Source: Thermohalobaculum sp963700775 (GTDB lineage Bacteria; Pseudomonadota; Alphaproteobacteria; Rhodobacterales; Rhodobacteraceae). Taken from it: 64,000 nt of DNA. The position numbers and the translations under genes were made by a program. A model generated the notes under the pieces. The model was given only the letters and a program-made list of their open reading frames with translations. It ran no database searches and had not been told where the DNA came from. Each line of letters begins with the position of its first letter. Position 1 is the stretch's first letter. Below are positions 43,289 through 52,697 of the stretch, one piece after another. The stretch spans positions 62,001 through 126,000 of the forward strand of contig CAVOYU010000012.1 in assembly GCA_963700775.1 (NCBI GenBank), written 5' to 3'.

Positions 43289-44142
43289 GCGAGAAGCATA
43301 TCGAGGAAAGCTCGGCGCCGCTGATGGACCATCTGGTCGAGCTGCGCCGTCGCCTGATCTGGTGCATTGTCGCGTTCGTGGTCGCGATGATGGCCTGCTT
43401 CGCAGTCGCCCAGTCGATCTACGAGTTCCTGGCGAGACCGCTGGAACACGCGCTGCTCAATCATGGACATGATCCGAAGATCATCTTCACGGCGCCGCAC
43501 AAGCTGTTCTTCACCTATATCTCGGTGTCGATGTTTGGTGGTTTCTTCATCGCCTTCCCGATCATTGCCAACCAGCTGTGGCGGTTCATCGCGCCGGGAC
43601 TCTACAAGTCCGAGCAGAAGGCGTTCCTGCCGTTCCTGGTCGCCACGCCGGTGCTGTTCCTGCTGGGTGCAGCCTTCGCCTACTACGGCGCGATTCCGCT
43701 GGCGCTGGACTTCTTCCTGAGCTTCGAGACCAAGGCGGATCCCGCGACGCAGGGGTTGCAGATCGAGTATCTCGGGACGGCGGACGAGTACTTCGGCCTG
43801 ACGATGAAGTTCATCCTGGCCTTCGGCATCTGCTTCCAGCTTCCGGTGGCGCTGACGCTGATGGCCAAGGCCGACCTGATCGGGCCGGAATTCCTGACCG
43901 AGAACCGGAAATACGCCATCGTCATCATGCTGATCGTCGCGGCGCTGGTCACCCCGCCGGACGTGTTCAGCATGATGCTGCTGTTCACCGTGGTCTACGC
44001 GCTCTACGAGATCTCGATCCTGCTGGTGCGGCAGGTGCAGACGAAGCGCGAGGCGGAGCTGCGCGCCGCCGGCCTCTACGACGACGAGGATGAGGACGAG
44101 GCCGCGGTCCCGGCCGCCGCGGGCAAGGGCGCGGAGCAGTGA
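43285..44142 (+). CDS. tatC: Sec-independent protein translocase subunit TatC
   Basis: TatC recognises the twin-arginine motif. The 285 aa protein has six membrane helices, the N-terminal PLMDHLVELRRRL signature, the periplasmic FTAPHKLFFTYISVSM loop and MLLIVAALVTPPDVFSMMLL-like helix region. An acidic tail (YDDEDEDE) ends it. It overlaps tatB by four bases and the DUF815 gene by four bases. Confidence 0.95.
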   Translation: MSEKHIEESSAPLMDHLVELRRRLIWCIVAFVVAMMACFAVAQSIYEFLARPLEHALLNHGHDPKIIFTAPHKLFFTYISVSMFGGFFIAFPIIANQLWRFIAPGLYKSEQKAFLPFLVATPVLFLLGAAFAYYGAIPLALDFFLSFETKADPATQGLQIEYLGTADEYFGLTMKFILAFGICFQLPVALTLMAKADLIGPEFLTENRKYAIVIMLIVAALVTPPDVFSMMLLFTVVYALYEISILLVRQVQTKREAELRAAGLYDDEDEDEAAVPAAAGKGAEQ

Positions 44143-44990
44143 GCCGGGAGGCTGACGCCCTGGAGCGCATCGCCGATGCGCTCGAGCGGATCAGCCCGCC
44201 CGCGGCGGAACTGCCCGACTTCTCGCGGGCGGACGCCTATCTCTGGGCCACCGAGCCCGACCGGCTGGTGCCGGTGCCGAAGGTCAACCGGGTCGAGCTC
44301 GGCCTGCTGGTCGGCATCGACCGCTCGCGCGACACGCTGATGGCGAACACGCTGCGCTTCGCCCGCGGCCTGCCGGCGAACAACGCGCTGCTGTGGGGCG
44401 CGCGGGGCATGGGCAAGTCGTCGCTGATCAAGGCCGCCCACGCCGCCGCCGCTGCCGAGACCGGCACCCTGGTGCTGGTCGAGATCCACCGCGAGGACAT
44501 CCCGGCGATCGGGCGCCTGCTGGACCTGCTGCGCCGGTCCGAGCGCCGGTTCCTGGTGTTCTGCGACGATCTTTCGTTCGACAAGGACGACAGCCACTAC
44601 AAGGCGCTGAAATCGGTGCTGGACGGCGGAATCGCCGGACGGCCCGACAACGTGCTGTTCTACGCCACATCGAACCGGCGCCACCTGATGCCGCGGGACA
44701 TGATCGAGAACGAGCGCTCGACGGCGATCAGCCCGTCCGAGGCGACCGAGGAGAAGGTGTCGCTGAGCGACCGCTTCGGCCTGTGGCTCGGCTTCCATCC
44801 CTGCGACCAGGCGGAATACCTGCAGATGATCCGCGGCTACTGCGATCATTTCGGCATCGCCATCGACGACGAGCGGCTGCGGGCCGAGGCGATCGAGTGG
44901 CGCCAGACCCGCGGATCGGTCTCGGGCCGGGTCGCCTGGCAGTTCGTGCTCGACCTCGCCGGGCGCGAGGGCGTGCAGATCGCGGGCTGA
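44139..44990 (+). CDS. DUF815-family AAA-type ATPase
   Basis: A 283 aa P-loop ATPase of the DUF815 family: N-terminal coiled segment (ALERIADALERI), Walker A GARGMGKS (87-94), Walker B VFCDDLSFDKDD, sensor-like FYATSNRRHLMPRDM and SLSDRFGLWLGFHP. Function is unknown. It starts with GTG overlapping the tatC stop, so it is translationally coupled to the Tat genes; linkage to tatABC is frequent in Rhodobacterales and may mean a role in export or envelope homeostasis, which is inference. Confidence 0.88.
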   Translation: MSREADALERIADALERISPPAAELPDFSRADAYLWATEPDRLVPVPKVNRVELGLLVGIDRSRDTLMANTLRFARGLPANNALLWGARGMGKSSLIKAAHAAAAAETGTLVLVEIHREDIPAIGRLLDLLRRSERRFLVFCDDLSFDKDDSHYKALKSVLDGGIAGRPDNVLFYATSNRRHLMPRDMIENERSTAISPSEATEEKVSLSDRFGLWLGFHPCDQAEYLQMIRGYCDHFGIAIDDERLRAEAIEWRQTRGSVSGRVAWQFVLDLAGREGVQIAG

Positions 44991-45027
44991 CCCGGCCCGC
45001 CCCGGCCCGCCCCGGCCTGACCGGGGC
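44991..45027. terminator. Tandem GC-rich decamers and hairpin between converging genes
   Basis: Directly after the DUF815 stop, the decamer CCCGGCCCGC occurs twice and a third copy is broken, running into GCCCCGG-CCTGA-CCGGGGC (45009-45027), a 7-bp perfect stem. No T-run follows, so it may act as a stem-loop barrier rather than a standard intrinsic terminator. Confidence 0.45.
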
Positions 45028-45071
45028 AGGACGGCGGACGCCGCGGCGGCCCTGCTCCTCCGAACGGCGCC

Positions 45072-46337
45072 CTAGAACTGGAACGGATGCCCGATCATCA
45101 TCTGGACGCCGAACCCCTCGCTGGAGATGGCGGTGTCGGCCCTGACGACAAAGCCGTTGACCCAAGCGCGGAGCCCGATGCCCGCGTCCCACTTCATGTC
45201 GGAATGCAGCTCGCCAAGGTCGTAGCTGCCGGCGACCCGCCCGACCTCGACGAACGGGACGAACTGTATCCACTCGACGCCGAGCCGTTCCTGCAGGGTG
45301 GGCCAGAGGTCGAACGGATTCCAGTGCGGCGTCAGCCGAAGCTCGGCCGAATAGTAGATCGCCGAGCGGTCATTGAAGCGCTGCGTGGGAAAGCCGCGCA
45401 TCCGCCAGAGGCCGCCAAGCGTCGCGCCGGTGTATGCGGGGGCACGATGACTGATCGTCCCGCCGTCGTCGTCCCATGACGGTGTGTCGGCGGTCCACAG
45501 GTCGAAGGCCACGACCTGGCTCCGGAACCAGTCGTTCGCGCCCAGGTCGTGGTAGGCGTCGATCTCGGCCTGCACCGAGGTCCAGGAGTCCGAGCTGTCG
45601 AACAGCCCGAAATCCCTGGACAGCTTCAGCGTCAGGCCGTTCCCCGAGGAAGGATTGTAGGGGAAGTCCCGGTTGTCCCAGAAATACACGAAGTCCAGTC
45701 CGTTGGTCCGCAGCTCGCCATCGCCGAAATCGCCGTCGAGGTTCTGCGACCTGTAGAACGGGCGCACCTCGACGAAGCTGCGGCCGCTCTCGACCGGATT
45801 GAGCGACGATCCGCCGGTTGCACCCGAATACAGGAAGCCGTCCAGGATCTCGTAGTCCGGAAGTATCTGACTCCGCCCGTGGCCAATCGGCAGGAGGTAC
45901 TTGAAACGGACGCGCGCGAAGGCATCGAAGGCGTCGCCGGTCACGTTGTCATCCTTGTTCGAGCCGTTCGTTCCGGCCCGCTGGCCGGCAAAATTTGGGT
46001 TCCCGTCGATGAACGAGGTGAACGAGTCGAAATAGCCGACCGAGAAGATCGGATCGACGAACAAGCGGTCGAACCGTTCCGTCTGCAGGTCCTGGGCCAT
46101 CACGAAGCCCATGGCGGATCCCTCGGAACCGACGATCGCAGTGCCCAGCACCCGTGCCTGCGGCTGAGGATAGCCGACCCGCCCCTCGACCCAGCCCGCG
46201 GCGATACCGAAAGCCTCGTTGTAGAAGCCGTAGGGAAGGCTGAGCCGGAGGCCGGAATAGTCCTGCACCTCGCCCGCATCGGCGGCTTCGGGCAACAGGA
46301 CAAGGGAGAGGACGCCCATCCACTTGAGGAACCGCAC
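45072..46337 (-). CDS. Outer-membrane beta-barrel protein, BamA/surface-antigen (Omp85) type
   Basis: A 421 aa protein starting at the GTG at 46337 (VRFLKWMGVLSLVLLPEAADA is read as a signal peptide), ten bases after AGGGAG. Alternating hydrophobic strands, FVYFWDNRDFPYNPSSGNGL, LGGLWRMRGFPTQRFNDRSA and a C-terminal Phe (HPFQF) match the bacterial surface-antigen barrel family; LWRMRGFPTQRF is like the VRGF motif of lid loop 6. No POTRA domains are present, so this is a barrel-only member, not BamA itself. Function is unknown. It sits in the otherwise conserved tat-DUF815-nlpD-pcm-surE block and looks inserted. An upstream in-frame start adds 31 unlikely residues. Confidence 0.75.
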   Translation of the reverse strand: MRFLKWMGVLSLVLLPEAADAGEVQDYSGLRLSLPYGFYNEAFGIAAGWVEGRVGYPQPQARVLGTAIVGSEGSAMGFVMAQDLQTERFDRLFVDPIFSVGYFDSFTSFIDGNPNFAGQRAGTNGSNKDDNVTGDAFDAFARVRFKYLLPIGHGRSQILPDYEILDGFLYSGATGGSSLNPVESGRSFVEVRPFYRSQNLDGDFGDGELRTNGLDFVYFWDNRDFPYNPSSGNGLTLKLSRDFGLFDSSDSWTSVQAEIDAYHDLGANDWFRSQVVAFDLWTADTPSWDDDGGTISHRAPAYTGATLGGLWRMRGFPTQRFNDRSAIYYSAELRLTPHWNPFDLWPTLQERLGVEWIQFVPFVEVGRVAGSYDLGELHSDMKWDAGIGLRAWVNGFVVRADTAISSEGFGVQMMIGHPFQF

Positions 46338-46565
46338 GGTCAGAAAACTCCCTGAAGCAACCGGACCCGGCCGGACGGGCTCCTGCGAACCGGAAAATTC
46401 GCGGCGCGCACACGGCTGTCGCGGCCGCATGACGAGGCTGCCGGCGCGGATATGCCCGGCGCCGAAGCTTCTGGCGCGTAAGCTTCCGGCGCGGGACAGG
46501 CCGAAATCGGGCGTGCGAGCGACACTGCAATGACCGGGGATGACCCGCGCTGTTGTGGATCGGAT

Positions 46566-47846
46566 CTAGAAGAACTGCTCCGGGTCCAGGCTCTCGGCGC
46601 CCTTGCGCACCTCGAAATGCATCCGCGGCTCGGTCGACTGGGCGACGGTTCCGATCTTCTGGCCGCGCGACACCAGATCGCCCTTGCCCACGGTGACGCC
46701 TTCGATCCGGCCGTAGACGGTCAGGTACTCGCCCTGGTGGCGCACCAGCACGATGGTGCCGAGGCCACCCAGCGACTGGCTGACAAGCGCCACTTCGCCG
46801 TCCGACGCCGCGACGACCGGCGAGCCGGCGGGCGAGGCGAAGTCGATGCCGTCGTTCTTGGCCCGTCCCGCACCCTGGTTGAAGCCGACAACCACCGGCC
46901 CGCTGACCGGCCGGATGAGACTGAAATCGCCTGAGGGAGTCGGCGCGGGAGCCGGCGCGGGTGCCGGGGCAGGCGCCGGTTCCGGCGCGGGCGTGGCGAT
47001 CGCCACCTGCGCCTCCGGCGCCGGCTCGGACACCGGCTCGGCCTGCGCCTCGACCGGCTGTTCGGCCGGCGTCGTGATCGTCTCGACCGGGCGCGGCAGC
47101 GGGCTCGGTGCGTCGCCCTGGGTGGGCGTCTGGTACTGGCGCAGGTTCGGCGAGGGGAGCACGCCCGGCTTCACCGGATCCGGCGGAAGCGGTTCCGTGG
47201 CACTCGGCGGTTGGGCGAGGTTGCCCTGGGTGTCGAAGGCCGTGGAGCGCTGGATCGCGGCCTCGGCGACGGCGGGGCTCCAGCCGGCGGCATCGGTGCC
47301 GGTAGGCGCGGCCGGCACCGCGGCGTCGGCCGGCACGGCCGATCCGTCGAGCGGCGCCGCCTCGATGGCGCTGCCGGCGGGGACGGTGTAGACGCCCGGC
47401 GTCCCCTGGGCGACCTGGTAGTCGGGCTGTGCTGCGGGGGCGGGCCCGCTGCCGTAGCCGCCCGGCCGGTCCGGCAGGACAAGCTCGTCGCCGGCGCGCA
47501 GCGGGTGATCGGCGGCGAGGCCGTTATAGGCGGCAAGCTCGGAGGCCGAGAGGCCGATCCGGCCGGCGACGCTGCCGACCGTGTCGCCGTCCCGGGCGAC
47601 CGCCGCCTGGTAGCCGTCATAGGAGATGATGCCCGACGCGTCCGGCGCGCCGTAGGTGGCCGCCGGTGCCGCAGTCGCGGGCAAGGGCGCCGAGGGCTGC
47701 GATGCGGGCGCCGACGCGGCGGGGGCCGAGCCGCGGATCTCGACCGCGGCGTGATCGGCCGACTGCTTGCCGGCGCAGCCGGCCAGTGCAAGCGCAATCG
47801 CGGCCAGGGAAAGCGTCTGGTAGCGGGCCATTCTGGTCATGTTCAT
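46566..47846 (-). CDS. nlpD: NlpD-like LytM (M23) lipoprotein, zinc ligands degenerate
   Basis: The 426 aa protein is a lipoprotein (lipobox LALAGC, Cys24) with a LysM domain (about 85-140: DTVGSVAGRIGLSASELAAYN, PLRAGDELVLPD), a long Pro/Ala-rich linker and a C-terminal LytM domain (about 320-426). Active M23 enzymes have HxxxD and HxH; here these read NDGID and RMHFEV, so two ligands are missing, as in E. coli NlpD and EnvC. It therefore probably activates cell-wall amidases during division instead of cutting peptidoglycan. The start at 47846 is chosen to place the lipobox correctly. It is downstream of pcm and surE. Confidence 0.88.
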   Translation of the reverse strand: MNMTRMARYQTLSLAAIALALAGCAGKQSADHAAVEIRGSAPAASAPASQPSAPLPATAAPAATYGAPDASGIISYDGYQAAVARDGDTVGSVAGRIGLSASELAAYNGLAADHPLRAGDELVLPDRPGGYGSGPAPAAQPDYQVAQGTPGVYTVPAGSAIEAAPLDGSAVPADAAVPAAPTGTDAAGWSPAVAEAAIQRSTAFDTQGNLAQPPSATEPLPPDPVKPGVLPSPNLRQYQTPTQGDAPSPLPRPVETITTPAEQPVEAQAEPVSEPAPEAQVAIATPAPEPAPAPAPAPAPAPTPSGDFSLIRPVSGPVVVGFNQGAGRAKNDGIDFASPAGSPVVAASDGEVALVSQSLGGLGTIVLVRHQGEYLTVYGRIEGVTVGKGDLVSRGQKIGTVAQSTEPRMHFEVRKGAESLDPEQFF

Positions 47847-47881
47847 CCTGTCTTTCCTGCTCGATGCGCCCCGGTCCCGGC

Positions 47882-48598
47882 TCACTGGCCGACATCCTCG
47901 GGCAAACCCTCGACCAACGGCACGAACAGCACGTCGCCAAGCTCGCTGTATTTCGGACCGTCGTCGGTCTTCTCGATCCTGATCAGCTGCTGCACCTCGT
48001 CGGTCTGCCCGACCGGGAGAACCATTATGCCACCTGGCCGGAGCTGTTCCAACAGCAGAACCGGCGCATCCTCGGCCGCGGCCGAGAGCAGGATGCGGTC
48101 GAAGGGCGCCTGTTCGGGCCAGCCGCGGGTGCCGTCGCCGGCGCGGATGGTGACGTTCGAGATTCCCAGCCGCGCCATCCGCTCGCGCGCCTCCAGCGCC
48201 AGCGGCTTGTGGCGCTCGATCCCGTAGACCCGGCGGGCGAGCCGGGAGAGGATGGCGCAGACGTATCCGGAGCCTGCCCCGACCTCGAGCACCTTGCAGC
48301 GTGGCGTCACGTCGAGCGCCTGCATCATCATCGCCACGACGGCCGGCTGCGAGATGGTCTGGCCGCAGGCGATCGGCAGCGGGCGGTCCTCGAAGGCGCG
48401 GTCGCGGAAGGCGCGCTCGACAAACAGCTCGCGGGGGGTCTTCTCGATCGCCTCGAGCACGCGGCGGTTGGTGATGCCGGCCTGGCGGAGGCTGAGCATG
48501 AGCTGCATCAGCTTCTCGTCATGGCTGTCAGGCTGCATCTCGCTGTTCCCCACGGGATCGTCCGGCGCGAGCTTAGACATATCCCGGCCCGCTGTCAT
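47882..48598 (-). CDS. pcm: Protein-L-isoaspartate O-methyltransferase
   Basis: Pcm methylates L-isoaspartyl residues to start repair of aged proteins. The 238 aa protein has the SAM motif I VLEVGAGSGYVCAIL, the PCMT opening LRQAGITNRRVLEAIEKTPR, GQTISQPAVVAMM, and GGIMVLPVG. The ATG at 48598 overlaps the surE stop (ATGA), arguing for coupled translation; a shorter start at 48580 (MSKLAPDDPVGN) is possible. The surE-pcm-nlpD order is widely conserved. Confidence 0.94.
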   Translation of the reverse strand: MTAGRDMSKLAPDDPVGNSEMQPDSHDEKLMQLMLSLRQAGITNRRVLEAIEKTPRELFVERAFRDRAFEDRPLPIACGQTISQPAVVAMMMQALDVTPRCKVLEVGAGSGYVCAILSRLARRVYGIERHKPLALEARERMARLGISNVTIRAGDGTRGWPEQAPFDRILLSAAAEDAPVLLLEQLRPGGIMVLPVGQTDEVQQLIRIEKTDDGPKYSELGDVLFVPLVEGLPEDVGQ

Positions 48599-49368
48599 CC
48601 GAGAGCGGCGCGCGCGCCGTCGAGCAGATCCTCGGCAGTGAGCTGCGGCCTGAGCGGGGTGATCGTGACCCAGCCCTCGAGGCAGAGCCGGGCGTCGGTG
48701 CCCTCGGGCGCCGAGAGGTTGGCGGTGTTGTGGCGGGTGAACAGGAAGTCGCGGCCGTTCGGCGCCCGGTAGGGCACGATCTCGAAGGTGGCGTCGGCGC
48801 GGATGCCTTGCGGGCAGACCTTCAGGCCGCGGATCTCGTCGCGGCGCAGGGCGGGAAAGTTGACGCTGTAGAAGCTGTGGTCGGCGAAGGGCATGTCCAT
48901 CACCGCCCGCACCGCCTTCAGACCCCAGTCGCGCGCCGGCTCCCACAGATCGTCGGGCCGGTCCGGCCCGGAGCCGTAGAACTGGCTGAGGGCGATCGAG
49001 CGCACACCGTTCAGCCCGCCCTCCATCGCCGCGCCGGCGGTGCCGGAATAGACCACGTCCTCGGCCACGTTGTGGCCGCGGTTGACCCCCGACAGGATCA
49101 GGTCGGGCGGGTTCTCCTTCAGGATCACGTGCAGCCCCACCAGCACGCAGTCGGCGGGGTAGCCGTCGACCGTGTAGCGCCGCTCGTCGAGCTGGGTCAT
49201 CCGCATCGGCACGGTATAGGAGATCGCGTGCGAGACGCCCGAGCGCTCGAAGTCCGGCGCGACAACCCAGACCTCGCCGTCCGGCCCGGCGAGGTCGGCC
49301 CCGATCTGCTCGGCCAGCTTCAGGCCGGGCGCGGTGATGCCGTCGTCATTGGTGATCAGGATGCGCAT
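48595..49368 (-). CDS. surE: 5'/3'-nucleotidase SurE
   Basis: SurE is a metal-dependent phosphatase of nucleoside monophosphates. The 257 aa protein starts with the active-site segment MRILITNDDGITAPG (Asp8, Asp9), then APDFERSGVSHAIS and DLILSGVNRGHNVAEDV, all conserved metal or substrate contacts. The start at 49368 is clear because the catalytic aspartates are at the N-terminus. It overlaps pcm. Confidence 0.95.
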   Translation of the reverse strand: MRILITNDDGITAPGLKLAEQIGADLAGPDGEVWVVAPDFERSGVSHAISYTVPMRMTQLDERRYTVDGYPADCVLVGLHVILKENPPDLILSGVNRGHNVAEDVVYSGTAGAAMEGGLNGVRSIALSQFYGSGPDRPDDLWEPARDWGLKAVRAVMDMPFADHSFYSVNFPALRRDEIRGLKVCPQGIRADATFEIVPYRAPNGRDFLFTRHNTANLSAPEGTDARLCLEGWVTITPLRPQLTAEDLLDGARAALG

Positions 49369-49439
49369 CCGCCTGGTTCCCTCGCCGTCCCCAACCCTTC
49401 GCCACTGGGTGGCGTTGTAGGGGGATGACCCCGCCCCGT

Positions 49440-50360
49440 CTAGCGGTGCGCTTCGATCGCGCGGAGAATCTGGCGGTGCGCGTCGGGATATCCGTCGGCG
49501 GTGCTCTTCAGCGACGCGCGAAGCTCGCCGCTCAGCGCCTCGAGCTGGTGGAAGGGCACGGTCGGCGCGGTGTGGTGGGCGGTGTGCCAGGGCATCTCCC
49601 AGGCGAGCCAGCGGACGGCGCGGTGACAGAAGGTCGTGCGCGTGCTTGCCAGCATGTCGGGCACCAGCGGGCAGGCGGTGTGCTCGGCCATCAGGAAGGC
49701 CCGCAGCACCGGCTGTCCGAGGAGCACCGGCACGATCCAGAGCGAGAACGCCAGCCCCGAGCCGCTGGCGAGGGTGAGGACGGCCACGAAGGCGTAGACC
49801 GCGAGATAGTATCGCGCCTCGGCCCAGACCTTCTCCTCGCCGCTCGGCGGGACGTAGCCGGGCAGGGACTGGCCCAGCGCCGCGCGCATCAGCGCCCGGA
49901 CCTGCGCGGCCCAGTAGGGAAACCCGGTGAGATGCCAGAGATATTCGAGCTCGGTCTGCGGCTTCGGAGTGGCCAGCTCGGGGTCGCGCTCGGGATCCTG
50001 GGTGTAGCGGTGGTGGGCGAAGTGGAAGAACCGGAACGCGTGCGGCGGCAGCAGGATCGGCAGGCCCGCGAGCCAGGCCACCGCATCGTTCAGCCGCAGG
50101 GTGCGGAAGGCGGTGCGGTGGATGCACTCGTGCGCGGCCGAGAACAGGAACACCAGCACCACGCCGTGCAGCGCCTGGAAGGGCAGCCGCAGCCAGCCGT
50201 CGAGCGCGAGGACGAGGCTGCCGGTCAGCACCAGCAGCCCAAGATGGCTCGCGAGCCGCACCAGCCCCGGACCGTCGCTGAGCGCGGTCAGGGCCATCAG
50301 GCGCTCGGTGCCGATGGCGGCCAGCGCCGCCCGGTGGTCGCCCTTGCCGGAGCCGGTCAT
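49440..50360 (-). CDS. Fatty acid desaturase family membrane protein
   Basis: A 306 aa di-iron membrane enzyme. The three histidine clusters are HECIH (77-81), HFAHHRYTQDP (113 on) and HTAHHTAP (near 267), with hydrophobic segments between them. GGAGGCGG precedes the ATG at 50360, which overlaps the stop of the AAC(3)-like gene, so the two are coupled. The substrate could be a fatty acyl chain, carotenoid or other lipid; short forms like this are often beta-carotene-type or unassigned desaturases, so I give no specific name. Confidence 0.85.
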   Translation of the reverse strand: MTGSGKGDHRAALAAIGTERLMALTALSDGPGLVRLASHLGLLVLTGSLVLALDGWLRLPFQALHGVVLVFLFSAAHECIHRTAFRTLRLNDAVAWLAGLPILLPPHAFRFFHFAHHRYTQDPERDPELATPKPQTELEYLWHLTGFPYWAAQVRALMRAALGQSLPGYVPPSGEEKVWAEARYYLAVYAFVAVLTLASGSGLAFSLWIVPVLLGQPVLRAFLMAEHTACPLVPDMLASTRTTFCHRAVRWLAWEMPWHTAHHTAPTVPFHQLEALSGELRASLKSTADGYPDAHRQILRAIEAHR

Positions 50361-51148
50361 CGGACCGCCTCCGCCGCCGGAAAAATTCGTCCGAGATAGG
50401 CGCGCGCGAATGCGACAACAGGCCGGGCGCGCAGGAGGATGCATGGAGCCGCTCCGATCCGGCCCTGTGCCGCGGCGCCGGTGGCGAGGTACTCCGCCCC
50501 GATGAGCGGAAAATGGGTGTCGAGGTCGTTGCCCGCATCGGGCACGAGCTCGATGCCTCTGGACGTCTTCAGCACGCGGGTCTTGCGCCGCCCGCCCGGC
50601 ACCAGCGTCTCGGCGTGGTGTAGCAGGCTCAGCCGGTTGAACCCGACGCCGAGGAGCAGGATCTGCGCGTCGATCCCGTGGAGGCGCTCGAAGGGCGATC
50701 CGGGGCCGGTGCCCCAGGCAAGCGGATGCGGCTCGGCAATCTCCGCCGCCCGGGGACCGAGGCAGCAGACCGAGACCAGCGGGTGGCGGCTCCGGATGAC
50801 GCCCGGCCAGTCCCGGAACGCCTCGGGGATGGCGCCGAGATTCGTCGGCGTCGCCCGCGGGTCGAAGGCGGGCAGGCGCGCGGCCGTGCGCTCCAGCTCC
50901 GGGGGGGCGGTCCGGTGCATACCTGGCAGGTGAGGGCCGTCGCGAAAGGCCGGCACGACGAGCGTGCCCTCCGGCCTCAGCGCCGCGAGCAGCGCCCGGA
51001 TCACCGTCGCGGCCCCGCCGGCGACCATGCCGAGCGCCGAGAGCGAGGAATGCACCATCAGCGTGCCGCCGGGCTCGACGCCCAGCGCCCGCAGGTCGCG
51101 GGCGATCCTTGCCTCCGTCAGCCCGTCAGCCGAGCGTTCCATCCGCAT
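50357..51148 (-). CDS. AAC(3)-fold N-acetyltransferase
   Basis: A 263 aa protein of the antibiotic-NAT family: GGTLMVHSSLSALGMVAGGA, GTLVVPAFRDGPHLPG, SRHPLVSVCCLGPRA, and ILLLGVGFNRLSLLHHAE. The family includes aminoglycoside 3-N-acetyltransferases, but most chromosomal members have unknown acceptors and this one sits between serS and a desaturase, so resistance should not be assumed. The ATG at 51148 lies inside the end of serS; an ATG at 51142 is an alternative. Confidence 0.85.
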   Translation of the reverse strand: MRMERSADGLTEARIARDLRALGVEPGGTLMVHSSLSALGMVAGGAATVIRALLAALRPEGTLVVPAFRDGPHLPGMHRTAPPELERTAARLPAFDPRATPTNLGAIPEAFRDWPGVIRSRHPLVSVCCLGPRAAEIAEPHPLAWGTGPGSPFERLHGIDAQILLLGVGFNRLSLLHHAETLVPGGRRKTRVLKTSRGIELVPDAGNDLDTHFPLIGAEYLATGAAAQGRIGAAPCILLRARPVVAFARAYLGRIFPAAEAVR

Positions 51149-52418
51149 TGATCCTCGACGCCGATCCCATGTAGCCGCGCAGCGCTTCCGGGACGGTGAT
51201 CGCGCCGTCGGCTTCCTGGAAGTTCTCCATCACCGCGATCAGGCAGCGCCCGACCGCGAGGCCCGAGCCGTTGAGCGTGTGCAGGAACTCGGGCCGCTTC
51301 TCGCCGGCGCGGCGGAAGCGGGCGTTCATCCGCCTTGCCTGGAAGTCGCCGCAGACCGAGCAGGAGCTGATCTCGCGATAGGCGTCCTGGCCCGGCAGCC
51401 AGACCTCGATGTCATGGGTGCGCCGGGCGCCGAAGCCCATGTCGCCGGTGCAGAGCACGACCGTGCGGTAGGGCAGGCCCAGCCGCTCGAGGATGTCCTC
51501 GGCGCAGCGGGTCATGCGCTGGTGCTCGGCCTCCGAATCCTCGGGCCGGGTCAGCGAGACCATCTCGACCTTCTCGAACTGGTGCTGGCGCAGCATGCCG
51601 CGGGTGTCCTTGCCGGCGGCGCCGGCCTCGGCGCGGAAGCACTGGGTCCAGGCGGTGTAGCGGCGCGGCAGGGTGGCCTCGTCGACGATCTCGCCGGCGG
51701 TGAGGTTCGACAGCGTCACCTCGGCGGTCGGGATCAGCCACCAGCCGTTCTCGGTGCGGTAGAGGTCGTCGGCGAATTTCGGCAGGTTGCCGGTGCCGAT
51801 CAGCGCCTCGTCCTTGACCAGAACCGGGGTCCAGACCTCGGTCAGCCCGTTATGGGTAATGTGGGTGTCGAGCATGAACTGCGCCAGCGCCCGGTGCAGC
51901 CGGGCGAGGGGGCCGCTCAGCGTCGTGAAGCGGGCGCCGGACAGCTTGGCGGCGGCCTCGAAGTCCATCGCGTCCATCGCCTCGCCGAGCTCGTAGTGCT
52001 CCTTCGGCGCGAAGTCGAACGCGCGCGGCGTGCCCCAGCGGCGGAGCTCGACATTGTCGCGCTCGTCGCGGCCCTCGGGCACGCTGTCGAGGGGGGCGTT
52101 GGGGATGGTCAGGAGGAGGTCGGCGAGGCGCTTGTCCTGGTCCGCCGCCTCGGCCTCGAGCCGGGCGATCTCGTCCTTCTTGGCGGCCATCAGCGTGCGG
52201 AGCCGCTCGAACCCGGCCTCGTCGCCGCGGGCCTTGGCCTGGCCGACCTCCTTCGAGGCGGCGTTGCGCTCGGCCTGGGCGGCCTCGGAGGCGGTGATCC
52301 GGCCGCGCCGCGCCTCGTCGATGGCCAGAATGTCCGCCGACATCGGCGAGAGCCCACGCCGCGCCAGCATGGCGTCGAAGGCGGCCGGGTTCTCGCGGAT
52401 CAGGCGGATGTCGTGCAT
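51126..52418 (-). CDS. serS: Seryl-tRNA synthetase
   Basis: SerS charges tRNA-Ser. The 430 aa class II synthetase has the N-terminal antiparallel coiled-coil arm (about 30-105) that grips the tRNA long arm, motif 2 FRAEAGAAGKDTRGMLRQHQF and motif 3 LNGSGLAVGRCLIAVMEN. Length and start (MHDIRLIRENPAAFDAML) are normal. It heads the minus-strand group and is divergent from yajC across 279 bases that contain no other gene. Confidence 0.96.
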   Translation of the reverse strand: MHDIRLIRENPAAFDAMLARRGLSPMSADILAIDEARRGRITASEAAQAERNAASKEVGQAKARGDEAGFERLRTLMAAKKDEIARLEAEAADQDKRLADLLLTIPNAPLDSVPEGRDERDNVELRRWGTPRAFDFAPKEHYELGEAMDAMDFEAAAKLSGARFTTLSGPLARLHRALAQFMLDTHITHNGLTEVWTPVLVKDEALIGTGNLPKFADDLYRTENGWWLIPTAEVTLSNLTAGEIVDEATLPRRYTAWTQCFRAEAGAAGKDTRGMLRQHQFEKVEMVSLTRPEDSEAEHQRMTRCAEDILERLGLPYRTVVLCTGDMGFGARRTHDIEVWLPGQDAYREISSCSVCGDFQARRMNARFRRAGEKRPEFLHTLNGSGLAVGRCLIAVMENFQEADGAITVPEALRGYMGSASRINADGTLG

Positions 52419-52697
52419 TTCTGGCGCTCCACGGTGGAATCGGCGCGGTTATGCACCAACCGGGCGGGGTTTTCCAGAACGGAGACCGATCCCGGCCAAG
52501 TGCCCCGGACCCGATCCGGCGCCCCGTGGCGCCGCCCGCCGCCCGTCGGGGTTCCGTGTCGAGACCCGGGGCGCGCGATGCGGGAGGGCGCGGCTCGCCC
52601 GCCCCTCCTTGCCTCTCCCAAGGCCAGCCGTTATATGCCCCTGATCCGGGCCGACCGGAGGTTTCGCCATGCCGCGCCACTGAGAGAAGGACCCAGC

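Noticed and set aside
50357..51148. Aminoglycoside resistance gene call
   Set aside because: The AAC(3) fold is clear, but the housekeeping neighbourhood and general ambiguity of the family do not support a resistance claim.
50964..52697. Upstream extension of the yajC frame
   Set aside because: The extension is antisense to serS; YajC proteins are about 110 aa and a good start exists at 52698.
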